From Rhodobacter sp. (GTDB taxonomy: Bacteria; Pseudomonadota; Alphaproteobacteria; Rhodobacterales; Rhodobacteraceae): a stretch of DNA of 64,000 bases. The stretch is taken from the NCBI GenBank assembly GCA_030065095.1, contig JASJDP010000018.1, positions 1 to 64,000 of the forward strand, written 5' to 3'. Shown here in pieces: positions 9,076 through 18,057 of the stretch (within the stretch, counting starts at the first letter, position 1; every line of letters starts with the position of its first letter). A program made the position numbers and the translations under genes. The notes under the pieces were generated by a model. That model worked only from the letters and a program-made list of their open reading frames with translations. It did not search any database and was not told where the DNA came from.

Positions 9076-10379
9076 CCATCCTGCTGATCTATATCGCGAT
9101 CTTCGTGATTGCGTTCCTCGCCGTGAAATTCGTCAATTCGCGGCTGGAACAACGCCACGACTTCACCTCGCTCAAGACCGTGACCTTCGGCGACGAAAGC
9201 GCCGTGACCGCCAACCGCACCGCCAGCGTCATCTCGGTCATCGCCATCTTTCTGATCTGGGGTGCCTTCACCGGCTCGAAACTGACACCGCTCCACGCGC
9301 CGGGACCGTATCAGGGCAAGGGCCAGTTCGACTATGTGGTCGAAGGCCCGGACGGTCAGCGCGACGGCGCCACCGCCTTCTGGCAGGTCGAAGAGAAAAA
9401 GGGCGCTGCCGAGGACCTCGAGATCACCGGCGGCGATGGTTTCGCGCAGAACGATGCGCTCAACATCATCAAATACCGCTCGGGCCAGTTGCGCTGGGAC
9501 GGCAACGACGAGGTCCGCCGCAGGGACGGCGCACGGATCGTCGAGGTCAACGGCCAGCCCACCGATTTCGATCCCAACCGGCGCGACGAAAACGGCAACC
9601 TTCTGCAGGACCGCCCGACCTTCAGGATTGACAATGGTACCGCCACGCTGACCGACAAGGGCGCCCTGCTGATCACCCCCTACCAGGGCTGGCAGATGGA
9701 GCCGATCTGGCTGCCCGCGCCCGAAGCCGTCTGGGGCCGGATCGTCGAAATCGCCAAGGAGGGCTACCAGAACTCCACGTTGCTGGAACATCTGGGCTGG
9801 TCGCTGTTCCGCGTCATCGTCGGCTTTGCGTTCGGCGCGCTCGTGGGCATCCCGCTCGGCTATGCCATGGGGCTATCGGACTGGTTTCGCGGCTGGTTCG
9901 ATCCGATCGTCGAATTCATGCGGCCGGTGCCGCCGCTGGCGCTGATTCCGCTGGTGATTATCTGGGCCGGGATCGGAGAGACCGGCAAGATCATCCTTTT
10001 GTTCCTGGCCGCCCTCTGGATCATGACCATCGCCGCACGCGCCGGCGTGTCCGGCGTCAACATCACCAAGGTTCATGCCGCCTATTCGCTCGGCGCGTCG
10101 AAATGGCAGATCATGCGGCATGTCATCATGCCGAACAGCCTGCCCGAGATCTTTACCGGTGCGCGGGTCGCCATGGGCGTCTGCTGGGGCACGGTGGTCG
10201 CCGCCGAACTGGTCGCGGCCGAAAAGGGCGCGGGCATGATGATCATGGTGGCCTCGAAGTTTCAGCTGACCGACATCGTCCTGATGGGCATCATCCTGAT
10301 CGGCATCATCGGCTACGGCATCGATATCCTGATGCGCCGGATCGAGCGGTGGCTGGTGCCGTGGAAGGGGCGGGCGTGA
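9072..10379 (+). CDS. tauC: Taurine-type ABC transporter permease with a large periplasmic insertion
   Basis: 435 residues, against roughly 250-280 for an ordinary TauC/SsuC. The C-terminal half is a normal permease, with the coupling motif KVHAAYSLGASKWQIMRHVIMP. The N-terminus has one membrane helix at about 1-20 and a second at about 55-70. A hydrophilic stretch of about 140 residues follows (about 75-215), rich in Asp, Gly and Gln and with no cysteine, before the next helices. The insertion is probably periplasmic and could dock the binding protein. The ATGA overlap with tauB supports coupling. Confidence 0.85.
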   Translation: MTILLIYIAIFVIAFLAVKFVNSRLEQRHDFTSLKTVTFGDESAVTANRTASVISVIAIFLIWGAFTGSKLTPLHAPGPYQGKGQFDYVVEGPDGQRDGATAFWQVEEKKGAAEDLEITGGDGFAQNDALNIIKYRSGQLRWDGNDEVRRRDGARIVEVNGQPTDFDPNRRDENGNLLQDRPTFRIDNGTATLTDKGALLITPYQGWQMEPIWLPAPEAVWGRIVEIAKEGYQNSTLLEHLGWSLFRVIVGFAFGALVGIPLGYAMGLSDWFRGWFDPIVEFMRPVPPLALIPLVIIWAGIGETGKIILLFLAALWIMTIAARAGVSGVNITKVHAAYSLGASKWQIMRHVIMPNSLPEIFTGARVAMGVCWGTVVAAELVAAEKGAGMMIMVASKFQLTDIVLMGIILIGIIGYGIDILMRRIERWLVPWKGRA

Positions 10380-10472
10380 TCCGGCGCCGCGGCGTCGCAG
10401 CGACCTGCACCTCGATGTGAGGCGCATCGTCGGTGGAGAGGTTTTTCACCTTTCTGAACAAATTCTTAAGAC

Positions 10473-10488
10473 GTTTCGCGCGCGAAAC
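10473..10488. promoter_or_regulatory. 16-base perfect palindrome GTTTCGCGCGCGAAAC
   Basis: A perfect self-complementary 16-mer lies between the convergent taurine operon and sulfotransferase gene, in an otherwise unremarkable 270-base spacer. It has no T run, so it does not look like a normal terminator. It could be a protein-binding site. Confidence 0.35.
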
Positions 10489-10653
10489 ATTCCGCGCCGC
10501 GGCACGGTTCGACGCTGCAGCCGCCGACGTGAGCGGATGTTGGAAGCAGGATGGCGTCGGAAGGAATCGCAACGTCTGGTCTGGCCAGTTGGCGGACGGT
10601 CAACTCTTGCACGTGGCGCGGAATCAAGGCCGCAGGCCGCCGCGCCATCGCCG

Positions 10654-11532
10654 TCAAGGATCACTCTGCCCAAGGTAATGGTAGTCCACTGAAAACGAAC
10701 GCCGCACCCGCGCGCGCAATTCGGCCGACTCATAGCTTGCCTTGTTCACGGACATCGGATCTTCGGCATAGCTCAGCGGGTTCTCCCGGACCAGGTCGCG
10801 CACCGGTTCGGCCTCTGCCGGCCGGGCATATCGCGACGCGTTCAGCCGTTTCGCCGAAATCTCACACCCTGTGAGGTCGGACAGCCTCCGAAAGAACGCA
10901 TCGGATCGGTCCGTCGTGTAAAGCAGGTCATAGCGAAACCCGCCGTCCCTGAACCGGGCCGGTATCTGCGTGTTCCAGTGCGGATTCAGCCACGGCTCCG
11001 GCGGCCAGGGCGGCAGCATCGCCATGCGGCGGCCGCATGTTCTGGCAACGACAACCCTTTCGCGGAGATCGTGGCTCCAATGCCGGTCGAGCCGGTCGCA
11101 CACCGCCGTGACGAACTCAAAAAAGCTCAATCCACGGTAGGCAAAGCGCCGTCGATGGGGGTTTTCCCCGGTGATCTGGCAATAGAAATTCTGCGCAAAC
11201 CACGCCACGTCGGCGAACTGCCGCACCGGCCTGCCCCCGTGCAGGACATAGGCGTTGAGAAAGATACTGATCAGCCGTTCATAAGGCTCGCGGATCATGG
11301 CAATCGAGCGATACCCCTTGGACTTCGCGATACGCGCCGCTTTCTTGCCGCTGTAATGAAACCCGTGCTCGTTCAGCCAGGGCCGCTTGCGCAGGCCGCC
11401 TGCCCCGAAAGCGTCTTTGTCCTGACCCAGGATGTCGAACAGAATTGCCTCGACGATCGATGTACAGGCGGCCTTTCGGGCCCAAAAGACGACAAGGCCG
11501 TGTTCGTCAAGGACATATGCGTCCCGTGTCAT
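10654..11532 (-). CDS. Sulfotransferase family 2 protein
   Basis: 292 residues without a signal peptide. Residues about 15-30 (VVFWARKAACTSIVEAIL) match the 5'-phosphosulfate-binding loop, and the REPYERLISIFLNAY segment matches the 3'-phosphate-binding motif. These two motifs define PAPS-dependent sulfotransferases of the carbohydrate/HNK-1 type. The enzyme should move sulfate from PAPS to a hydroxyl on a glycan or lipid. The gene stands alone, convergent with the taurine operon, and its acceptor is unknown. Confidence 0.8.
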   Translation of the reverse strand: MTRDAYVLDEHGLVVFWARKAACTSIVEAILFDILGQDKDAFGAGGLRKRPWLNEHGFHYSGKKAARIAKSKGYRSIAMIREPYERLISIFLNAYVLHGGRPVRQFADVAWFAQNFYCQITGENPHRRRFAYRGLSFFEFVTAVCDRLDRHWSHDLRERVVVARTCGRRMAMLPPWPPEPWLNPHWNTQIPARFRDGGFRYDLLYTTDRSDAFFRRLSDLTGCEISAKRLNASRYARPAEAEPVRDLVRENPLSYAEDPMSVNKASYESAELRARVRRSFSVDYHYLGQSDP

Positions 11533-11667
11533 CGCTCAATCGCCCCCGGTTCCGCCTTCCACCGCAACCGGGTCAGTAAATCAGCCGCATGTCCGGTTCA
11601 AACGAATTTCGTGCCTGTCATCGTCATTGCGGGCCGGACGTCCCGGTCGGGCAACCCGGCTCCGGCC

Positions 11668-13224
11668 TCAGAAATCCGTCGGCGCCCCGCCCTCGGCCTT
11701 GCGGCGGGCGACAAAGTCGGCCAGTTCGTCGCGGACCGCGATGTCCAGCGGCGGCGGCTCGAAACTCGCGATGATTTCCTTGGCGATCCGGTGCGCGCGT
11801 TCGGCCGTCCAGACCGCGCCGTCGAGGTTCCAGGCCTCGAAATTGCGCCAGTCCGACGCGATCGGCTGGTAAAACGCGGTCTCGTAGCGGTCCTGAGTGT
11901 GCTGGACACCGAAGAAATGCCCCGACGATCCCACTTCGCGAATCGCCTCCAGCGCGATGTCGTCATCGCCGGTGGCCCAGATCTGCGGCTCGAAGTACCG
12001 CTGGATCATCTGCAGAACTTCGCAGTCCATCACGAATTTCTCGGGGCTCGCGATCAGCCCGCCCTCCAGCCAGCCCGCCGCGTGGTACACCATGTTTGTG
12101 CCCGACTGCACCGCCGACCACAGCGAGTTCGACGTCTCCCACATCGCCTGCCCGTCGGGCACGTTCGCCGCGCAGACGCCGCTGGCGCGCATCGGCAGGC
12201 CGTAGAACCGCGCAAGCTGTCCGGTCATCTGGGTGGCGCGCATGTATTCCGGGGTGCCGAAGGCCGGCGCGCCGGATTTCATGTCGACATTCGAGGTGAA
12301 GGTGCCGATCACGCAGGCGCAACTCGGGGCCACGTACTGGAACAGCGCGATCGCAGCCAGCGCCTCGGCGATGGACTGCATCACCGCGCCCGCCATCGTC
12401 ACCGGCGCCATGGCGCCCGCCAGCGTAAAGGGCGACACCACCACCGCCTGCCCCTTGCGGATCATCCGCAGGCAGCCGTCGATCATCGGATGGTCGTGTT
12501 TGAGGGGCGAGGTCGAGTTGATGTTGGTGTACATATGCGGTTTTGCCGCGAACGCCTCGTCCGTCAGCCCGCCCGCGATGCGCACCATCTCCATCACGTC
12601 CTCGACCCGCTCCTTGCCCAGCGAATAGGCGTGCATCACCTTGTCGGTCAGCGTCAGCTTGTCATAGAGCACGTCGAGATGGCGGACCGAGGCATGGATA
12701 TCGACCGGTTCCACGGGGTAGCCGCCGGCAAAGTGGATGCAGTTGAAATATTGGGTCAGCTTCAACAGGTCGGCGCACTGCGCGCGGGTTCCCGGGGTCT
12801 TGCCGGTTTCCAGCGACCAGAAATTCGGCGGCGAGGAGACGTTGCCGAACGTGATATGGTTTTCGCCGATGGTGAGCGTCCGGCCGGCATTGCGCGGCGT
12901 GATCGTGAACGAGGCGGGCGCGCGGCCGACCATCTCTTTCACCCAGTCGCGGCCCATGCGCACGTTGGTGCCGTCGACCTTGCAGCCGGCTTCCTTGAAA
13001 ATCCCGAGGCTTTCGTCGTTGAGGAATTCAATGCCGATCTCTTCGAGGATGCGCATGGCGCCCAGGTCGATGGCCTGAATTCCCTCGTCGCTCAGCGGCT
13101 CGGTCGGCCGGTCGGGATTGACCGGTACCCGCCAGGGCATCTGTTGGATCACCTGCGGGTCGGAACGCCGGGTATTGCCCGCGCGTCCCCCGGATCGCCG
13201 CCTGCGTACTGCCACCTCTGCCAT
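11668..13224 (-). CDS. MttB-family (trimethylamine/betaine) corrinoid methyltransferase homologue
   Basis: 518 residues. The segments MRILEEIGIEFLND, GNVSSPPNFWSLETG, SPFTLAGAMAPVT and FEPQIW are typical of the trimethylamine-methyltransferase-like family. There is no in-frame UAG, so it belongs to the non-pyrrolysine branch, which acts on betaine-type substrates where characterised. The ATG at 13224 has an AGGGAGA site; the longer open frame upstream is not supported. No corrinoid protein gene is adjacent, so the methyl acceptor must be encoded elsewhere. Confidence 0.87.
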   Translation of the reverse strand: MAEVAVRRRRSGGRAGNTRRSDPQVIQQMPWRVPVNPDRPTEPLSDEGIQAIDLGAMRILEEIGIEFLNDESLGIFKEAGCKVDGTNVRMGRDWVKEMVGRAPASFTITPRNAGRTLTIGENHITFGNVSSPPNFWSLETGKTPGTRAQCADLLKLTQYFNCIHFAGGYPVEPVDIHASVRHLDVLYDKLTLTDKVMHAYSLGKERVEDVMEMVRIAGGLTDEAFAAKPHMYTNINSTSPLKHDHPMIDGCLRMIRKGQAVVVSPFTLAGAMAPVTMAGAVMQSIAEALAAIALFQYVAPSCACVIGTFTSNVDMKSGAPAFGTPEYMRATQMTGQLARFYGLPMRASGVCAANVPDGQAMWETSNSLWSAVQSGTNMVYHAAGWLEGGLIASPEKFVMDCEVLQMIQRYFEPQIWATGDDDIALEAIREVGSSGHFFGVQHTQDRYETAFYQPIASDWRNFEAWNLDGAVWTAERAHRIAKEIIASFEPPPLDIAVRDELADFVARRKAEGGAPTDF

Positions 13225-13394
13225 CGCGCGTCTCCCTGCTCTCTTCAAAAGACCGCAGTGCGCCGTGCGGCGATGCCCGGAATGCGACGGATTCGGTCGT
13301 TTTTCGGGACCCGGCCACAGGAAGAGTTCTTCGACGCTCCTCGGGCGAACCTCTCGACGTAGGGCGTGTCGAACCGCCTTGATGCCGGAGTCCG

Positions 13395-14096
13395 TCAGCG
13401 CTGCGCGGCAATCCAATCGGGGAGATACCCGATATCCGGCAGCACCACCGTCGCCAGCGGCGCAAGCACGGCCTCCGCCGCCATCCCCGTCAACACCGCC
13501 ACGGTCCGCATCCCCGCGGCGCGCCCGGCCTCCAGGTCATGCGTGGAATCGCCCACCATCACCACCGTCTCGGCCCGCAACCCGACCGCCGCTGCAAAGG
13601 CCAGGCACATGCCGGGCTCCGGTTTGCCGCCGTACCCCGAATCGTAGCCGGCGATGAAATCGAAGGCCTCCGCGTGGCCCACGCCGGCCAGATGCGCCCG
13701 CGCCGGGGCTTCGGCATCGTTGGTGGCCACGCCGAGCTTCAGCCCCATGGCCCGAAGCGATCCCAGCAGCGGGCCGAGCGGCGCCGCCTCGGCCTGCGGC
13801 GCACGGGCGGCGGCAGCGTTCAGGCGGGCGATCAGCGCGTCCGGTGTCAGTTCCGGCACGCCGGGGCTCAAACACTCCACGATGTCACCGGGCGTGCCCG
13901 CGATCACCACGCTATCGGCGTCGAAGCGTCGCGCGGCGAAATCATAGCCCAGTCGCGCACCAAGCGCCGCGGCGCGCGCGGGGTCGCCGCCGGCCAGGTC
14001 GTCCAGCATCAGTGCGGCCCAGCCGTTCCACGTCGCTTCGAAATCGAAAAGCGTGCCGTCCTTGTCGAATAGGACGCCTTCTATCGGATCTGCCAT
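13395..14096 (-). CDS. HAD-superfamily hydrolase (phosphoglycolate phosphatase-like)
   Basis: 233 residues. Motif I is FDKDGTLFDF, motif II is in GVATND, the Lys motif is near GYGGKPEPG, and motif IV is MVGDSTHDLEAG. These are the full catalytic motifs of a HAD phosphatase with a helical cap. The ATG at 14096 has a GGGAGGA site. It is divergent from a MarR regulator with a spacer under 80 bases, so the regulator may control it. The physiological phosphate ester is not known. Confidence 0.87.
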   Translation of the reverse strand: MADPIEGVLFDKDGTLFDFEATWNGWAALMLDDLAGGDPARAAALGARLGYDFAARRFDADSVVIAGTPGDIVECLSPGVPELTPDALIARLNAAAARAPQAEAAPLGPLLGSLRAMGLKLGVATNDAEAPARAHLAGVGHAEAFDFIAGYDSGYGGKPEPGMCLAFAAAVGLRAETVVMVGDSTHDLEAGRAAGMRTVAVLTGMAAEAVLAPLATVVLPDIGYLPDWIAAQR

Positions 14097-14139
14097 GCCG
14101 GTCCTCCCGGCCCCATCCCCTGCCACATCCCGGCCGCCG

Positions 14140-14167
14140 TTGACAGGGGCAATGGGGTCATTGACAG
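14140..14167. promoter_or_regulatory. Direct repeats TTGACAG in the HAD/MarR divergent promoter
   Basis: TTGACAG occurs at 14140-14146 and again at 14161-14167, exactly 21 bases apart, or two helical turns. One copy could act as a -35 hexamer. Both lie in the 79-base spacer between the divergent HAD and MarR genes. The spacing is compatible with a regulator site. Confidence 0.35.
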
Positions 14168-14175
14168 TGACAACC

Positions 14176-14628
14176 ATGACAGCCACGCCCTACCGCCTGC
14201 ACCAGTCACTGGGCTATCAGTTGTCCTTGGCTGCGCGGCTGCAGGAACGGCGTCTCGAAGACGGGCTGCGCCGCCTGGGCCTGACGCGGATCACATGGTG
14301 CGTCTTGCTGGCCGTTGGAAATGAGGGGCTGAGCCAGCCGTCGGAGATCGCCGGCTTTGTCGGCATCGACCGCACCGCGGCCAGCCGGGCTCTGCGGCAG
14401 ATGGAGGCCGCGGGATTGATTGCGCGCCGGGCCGGCACCGGGGACCGGCGGACGCGGTCCGTGGTGATGACCCCGCTGGGGCGCGACCTGCTTGGACGGG
14501 GGACGCCCCTTGCCGAGAACAACAATTCGGTCATGGAAGAGCGGTTGACCGACCGGGAATCGGACGAACTGCGCAGGCTTCTGACCAAGCTGCGTGCAGG
14601 CGAGGACATGGATCTGCCGCGGCTTTAG
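14176..14628 (+). CDS. MarR-family transcriptional regulator
   Basis: 150 residues. The winged helix-turn-helix lies at about residues 45-95, with LSQPSEIAGFVGIDRTAASRALRQMEAAGLI as helix and recognition region, followed by the wing GDRRTRSVVMTPLG. These are the standard MarR features. The ATG at 14176 gives the normal family length; the frame is also open further upstream. It probably regulates itself and the divergent HAD gene. Confidence 0.88.
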   Translation: MTATPYRLHQSLGYQLSLAARLQERRLEDGLRRLGLTRITWCVLLAVGNEGLSQPSEIAGFVGIDRTAASRALRQMEAAGLIARRAGTGDRRTRSVVMTPLGRDLLGRGTPLAENNNSVMEERLTDRESDELRRLLTKLRAGEDMDLPRL

Positions 14629-14665
14629 GCACGATGTCCGCCGATCCGTGCCGCACATCCGCCGG

Positions 14666-14944
14666 TCAGGTCCAATGCACCTGCTGACCGCCGGGCAGGG
14701 CCTGGCGGGCCTGCATCGGCACCTCATAGGCCAATCCGGCCGCGTCGCAGAATTCGACGATCCAGGCATCGTCCATCGCCAGGAAATCCAGAACCGAGCC
14801 CAGAAAGGCCGGGTCTCCAGCCAGTTCGCGAATATCGCCTGCGGATGCGCCGGTGGACCCCAGAAAGACCGGCAGCAGATCGTCGTTGCCTGCCAGCCAG
14901 GCCAGGGCCTGCGCCGCGACGGTCTCGGCCCTGTCACGCTGCAT
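14666..14944 (-). CDS. DUF3572 family protein
   Basis: 92 residues, acidic and helical, with LAWLAGNDDLLPVFLGSTGAS and LGSVLDFLAMDDAWIVEFCD, which match my recollection of the DUF3572 family of Rhodobacteraceae. The ATG at 14944 has GGAGG nine bases upstream; the ATG at 14953 directly abuts that site and is unlikely. It is divergent from the PleD-like gene, an arrangement I recall for this family. Function unknown. Confidence 0.78.
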   Translation of the reverse strand: MQRDRAETVAAQALAWLAGNDDLLPVFLGSTGASAGDIRELAGDPAFLGSVLDFLAMDDAWIVEFCDAAGLAYEVPMQARQALPGGQQVHWT

Positions 14945-15039
14945 CTGTGTCATCCTCCGGCACTGCGAAACCAATTCTTAACCTATCTGGGCCAAAGATG
15001 AACCCAGAGCACAAGATTTGCCTAAAATCGTGAGGATCC

Positions 15040-16392
15040 ATGCCGGGCCGCATTCTCATTGTCGACGATTTGGCCACGAACCGGATCTTCCTGCAGGCAC
15101 GGCTTTCGGCGGCGGCCTACGACATCGCTCAAGCCACGAACGGCGCCGAGGCGCTGCAGGCGGCGGCGCAAAGACCGCCCGATCTGGTGATCCTTTCCAG
15201 CACCCTGCCCGATTTCGGCGCCGCAGAGCTTTGCGATCGCCTTCGCTCCGCGCCCGGCACCGGAACGGTTCCGATCGTCGTGGCCGGCAGCGGTCAGGAC
15301 CCCCGGATACGGATGTCCATGCTGAAGGCCGGGGCCGATGCCGTCCTGGGCCCGCGGCCCGGTATCGACTTGTTCAAGGCGCGCATCCGCAACCTCCTGC
15401 ACCGACAGGCCGCCGAGCGGGAGCTTGTTCGCGACGATGCGCCGGCCTTCGGATTTGCCGAGGCACCGGCCCCGGCGCTGGCGCCGCCGGGACAGGTGGC
15501 GCTGATCGCTCCGGATGCGGCGCAGGGGGTCCTGTGGAAGCAATCGCTCGCCCCGCTGATCCGGGACCGGATCACGCTGATGGGACCCGGGTCGGCCCTG
15601 GCCGAGGTGAACCCGTCCGCGCCGCCGGACGCCTTCGTGATCGCCGGAGGGTCCGACGCCGGGCTGCAGTTGATCACGGATCTGCGCAGCCGCAGCGAAA
15701 CCCTGCGTTCCGCCATCCTGCTTGTCGCGGACGGCGCGGACGCAGACCGGGCGGTGATGGCGCTGGACCTCGGCATCAGCGATCTGGTCGACACCGGGTT
15801 CGAGGCGGCCGAGATGGCGCTGCGGCTGCGCCGCGAGATGGCGCGAAAGACCCGAAACGACCGCACGCGCGCGGCGCTGAAGGATGGGTTGCGACTGGCC
15901 GCGATAGACCCGCTGACCGGGCTTTACAACCGCCGCTATGCAGTTCGGGCGATGGATCTCATCATCGATGGTCCGGACGAGCCGTTCGCGGTGATGGTGC
16001 TGGACCTCGACCGGTTCAAACAGGTGAATGACCGCTATGGCCATGCGGCGGGCGATGCGGTTCTGACCGCGGTGGCGCAGCGGATGCAGACCTGCCTGCG
16101 CCGCGAGGACGTGCTGGCGCGGATCGGCGGCGAGGAATTCCTCGCCGTGATACGAAACTGCGACGTGGCTCAGGCGAAACGTGCCGCCGAGCGGTTGCGG
16201 CGCGTCGTCTGCGACCGACAGGTGGTCTTGCCGGGCGATGCGGGCAACGTGACCGTGACGCTGAGCGTGGGGCTGGTCATGGGAGGACGAGCGGACCCGG
16301 CGGCGACGCTGATCAGCCGGGCTGACCGGGCGCTTTATGCCGCGAAGGCCGACGGGCGGAACCAGGTAGCGATGGCACGCCATGCCGCGTGA
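15040..16392 (+). CDS. pleD: PleD-like diguanylate cyclase (degenerate receiver, GGDEF output)
   Basis: 450 residues: receiver-like domain 1 at about 4-120, a second degenerate receiver at about 150-270, GGDEF domain at 285-450. The active-site motif is GGEEF (363-367), and an RxxD inhibitory site is present at 354-357, so cyclic-di-GMP synthesis with product inhibition is expected. In receiver 1 the acidic pair D9-D10 is kept, but the phospho-acceptor position is Ser53 (ILSSTLPD) instead of Asp, and the conserved Thr and Lys are also lost. Control by ordinary phosphorylation is therefore doubtful. Confidence 0.87.
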   Translation: MPGRILIVDDLATNRIFLQARLSAAAYDIAQATNGAEALQAAAQRPPDLVILSSTLPDFGAAELCDRLRSAPGTGTVPIVVAGSGQDPRIRMSMLKAGADAVLGPRPGIDLFKARIRNLLHRQAAERELVRDDAPAFGFAEAPAPALAPPGQVALIAPDAAQGVLWKQSLAPLIRDRITLMGPGSALAEVNPSAPPDAFVIAGGSDAGLQLITDLRSRSETLRSAILLVADGADADRAVMALDLGISDLVDTGFEAAEMALRLRREMARKTRNDRTRAALKDGLRLAAIDPLTGLYNRRYAVRAMDLIIDGPDEPFAVMVLDLDRFKQVNDRYGHAAGDAVLTAVAQRMQTCLRREDVLARIGGEEFLAVIRNCDVAQAKRAAERLRRVVCDRQVVLPGDAGNVTVTLSVGLVMGGRADPAATLISRADRALYAAKADGRNQVAMARHAA

Positions 16393-16510
16393 GGCACGGC
16401 GCGGCCTGCGTAACCAGCAGGAACGCCCTTTGGCTGTCTCGCGAGACGCGCTTGAAGACAGGTTGCCGACGTCCGCTCCAAGGCCAGAACGGCCACATAG
16501 GGACTGGGTC

Positions 16511-17011
16511 TCAATCCCTGCGATGCGGACCGTCTGCGCGTCGGCGCAAGGATTTGTCGAGCGCCTCGGCATAGGCTTTGCGCTGGGATGCGTCCATCCC
16601 GGCGATGCGTTCGAGCAGCAACTCCCGGCCCAGACGCTGGCGTTCGAAAATGCGGTCCTGTCCCGTCGTGACCAACCGCGCGACCTCGTCGTGGTCGTAG
16701 GGATCGGCCCGCAGCGCCGCAACGAAGGACTCGAACTGACGCCGCAGGGCGGCGCGGTTTTCGCGGAAGGCCCCTGCCTCGCGGCGAAGCGCCCGCGTCA
16801 TTGCGATCTTGTCCGACCTGGGCAGCGCCTGCACGAAGGGGCCGAACCCGATGTCCCGCAAGGCCGGGTTTCGGTCGCGGTCCCGTGGCCCGCCGAGCAA
16901 TGCGCCCGCGACAAGACCCACGATCAGAAGGTTGAAGGCCAGCGAGGCGAACAGCACGATCTTGACCCATCTGCGGTTCGCGGACGGCTGGGGCGGGTTG
17001 GTGTCGGCCAT
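16511..17011 (-). CDS. Periplasmic heavy-metal-sensor-like protein (Spy/CnrX type)
   Basis: 166 residues with one N-terminal membrane anchor (WVKIVLFASLAFNLLIVGLVAGALL) and a periplasmic helical region rich in Arg and Glu (TRALRREAGAFRENRAALRRQF). The pattern matches the periplasmic heavy-metal sensor family related to Spy and CnrX. It follows an ECF sigma gene and a small membrane protein gene on the same strand, the layout of sigma-factor signalling units with a periplasmic sensor. Metal binding has not been shown. Confidence 0.75.
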   Translation of the reverse strand: MADTNPPQPSANRRWVKIVLFASLAFNLLIVGLVAGALLGGPRDRDRNPALRDIGFGPFVQALPRSDKIAMTRALRREAGAFRENRAALRRQFESFVAALRADPYDHDEVARLVTTGQDRIFERQRLGRELLLERIAGMDASQRKAYAEALDKSLRRRADGPHRRD

Positions 17012-17014
17012 GGC

Positions 17015-17377
17015 CTAGCCCTCGCCCAACAGATCGCCGTAGGACGGCAGCAGGTCTTCGAGCTGATAGCCCGACGCGGTGAAGTAGGCGCCCGAGAGAT
17101 CCTCGAGTGCATCGGGGGTCACGAAGCCGATCATCAGCCCGGTGACGGCGGCAGTCGCCAGCCCGGCCGCGGCGGGCCAGCCGCCGATCGCTGCAAGCGC
17201 CGACGCGACACGGCCGCGGCGCCGCGGCGGCACCGCCGATGCGATGGCTGCGCGTTCGGCCTCGGCATCAGCCAAAACCCGCGCCACCAACTCGGCCGAC
17301 GGCTGCGGTGCGGTGCCGCGCGCTGCCGCGAACAGCCCGTCGAGTTCGGCATCGTCCAGTGGTTTTTTCTCAGCCAT
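17015..17377 (-). CDS. Small membrane protein, probable anti-sigma-like partner of the ECF sigma factor
   Basis: 120 residues. An acidic N-terminus (DDAELDGLFAAARG) precedes one transmembrane segment at about 65-88 (AAGLATAAVTGLMIGFV) and a short periplasmic tail. Its start overlaps the sigma gene by 8 bases and its stop is 3 bases before the sensor-like gene, so all three are coupled. By position and topology it is a candidate anti-sigma factor, though no zinc-binding anti-sigma motif is visible. Confidence 0.7.
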   Translation of the reverse strand: MAEKKPLDDAELDGLFAAARGTAPQPSAELVARVLADAEAERAAIASAVPPRRRGRVASALAAIGGWPAAAGLATAAVTGLMIGFVTPDALEDLSGAYFTASGYQLEDLLPSYGDLLGEG

Positions 17378-17957
17378 CTTCGTACCCCAGTTCTTCGCGC
17401 TTCGGGCCCAGCTTCGCCGCCAGCGCCCGTTTGCCCCGGGCGGTCAGACTTTCGACCGCCTCGACGCCAATGTCCATGATCTGTGCGATATCGGGATTCG
17501 AAAGCCCCTCGATATGGCGCAGGATCACCGCCTGCCGCTGCCGGTCCGGCAATTCCGCCAGGGCATGTTCCAATGCGGCGGCCCGGGCCGCCTGCTGCAG
17601 GCCTTCGGCGGCGCCCGGGCTGCCGTCTTCGGGTTCCGGCACCGTATCGATGCCGACGCCCCGGGCCTTGCGCAACCGGTCGGTGCAGAGGTTCGACACC
17701 ACGCGGTAAAGCCAGGTGGTGATCCTGGCCTCGCCCTGGCGCCAATCCTTCGCCTGCCGCCAAAGCCGGAGCATCGCCTCCTGGGCGACATCCTCGGCCT
17801 CGGCCCGGTCGCCACCGAGCATGCGCGCGGCGAAGCCCAGAACCTTTGGCGTCAACCGCAGCGTCAGCGCGCGCGCGGCCTCGGCATCGCCATTTCCGTA
17901 GGCGATCAGCAACGCCTCGTCCGAGACATCGTTCAGGGCGTCAAACGGCATCTGCAT
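17370..17957 (-). CDS. ECF-type RNA polymerase sigma factor
   Basis: 195 residues. Region 2 contains AEDVAQEAMLRLWRQAKDWR and WLYRVVSNLCTDRLRK; region 4 contains ALAELPDRQRQAVILRHIEGLSNPDIAQIM. Both are standard for ECF sigma factors. It heads a three-gene unit with a membrane protein and a periplasmic sensor-like protein, suggesting control by an envelope or metal signal. The EF-hand gene directly upstream on the same strand may belong to its regulon. Confidence 0.9.
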   Translation of the reverse strand: MQMPFDALNDVSDEALLIAYGNGDAEAARALTLRLTPKVLGFAARMLGGDRAEAEDVAQEAMLRLWRQAKDWRQGEARITTWLYRVVSNLCTDRLRKARGVGIDTVPEPEDGSPGAAEGLQQAARAAALEHALAELPDRQRQAVILRHIEGLSNPDIAQIMDIGVEAVESLTARGKRALAAKLGPKREELGYEDG

Positions 17958-18057
17958 CGTCCCGCCGGCGTATCCCGAAACCTCGAAGGCGGCAATCGGC
18001 GGCGCCCGGGGACTTTGGGGAAGGGGTGCGCCGCCGATGCCTGGCCCTGTCGGGCCC

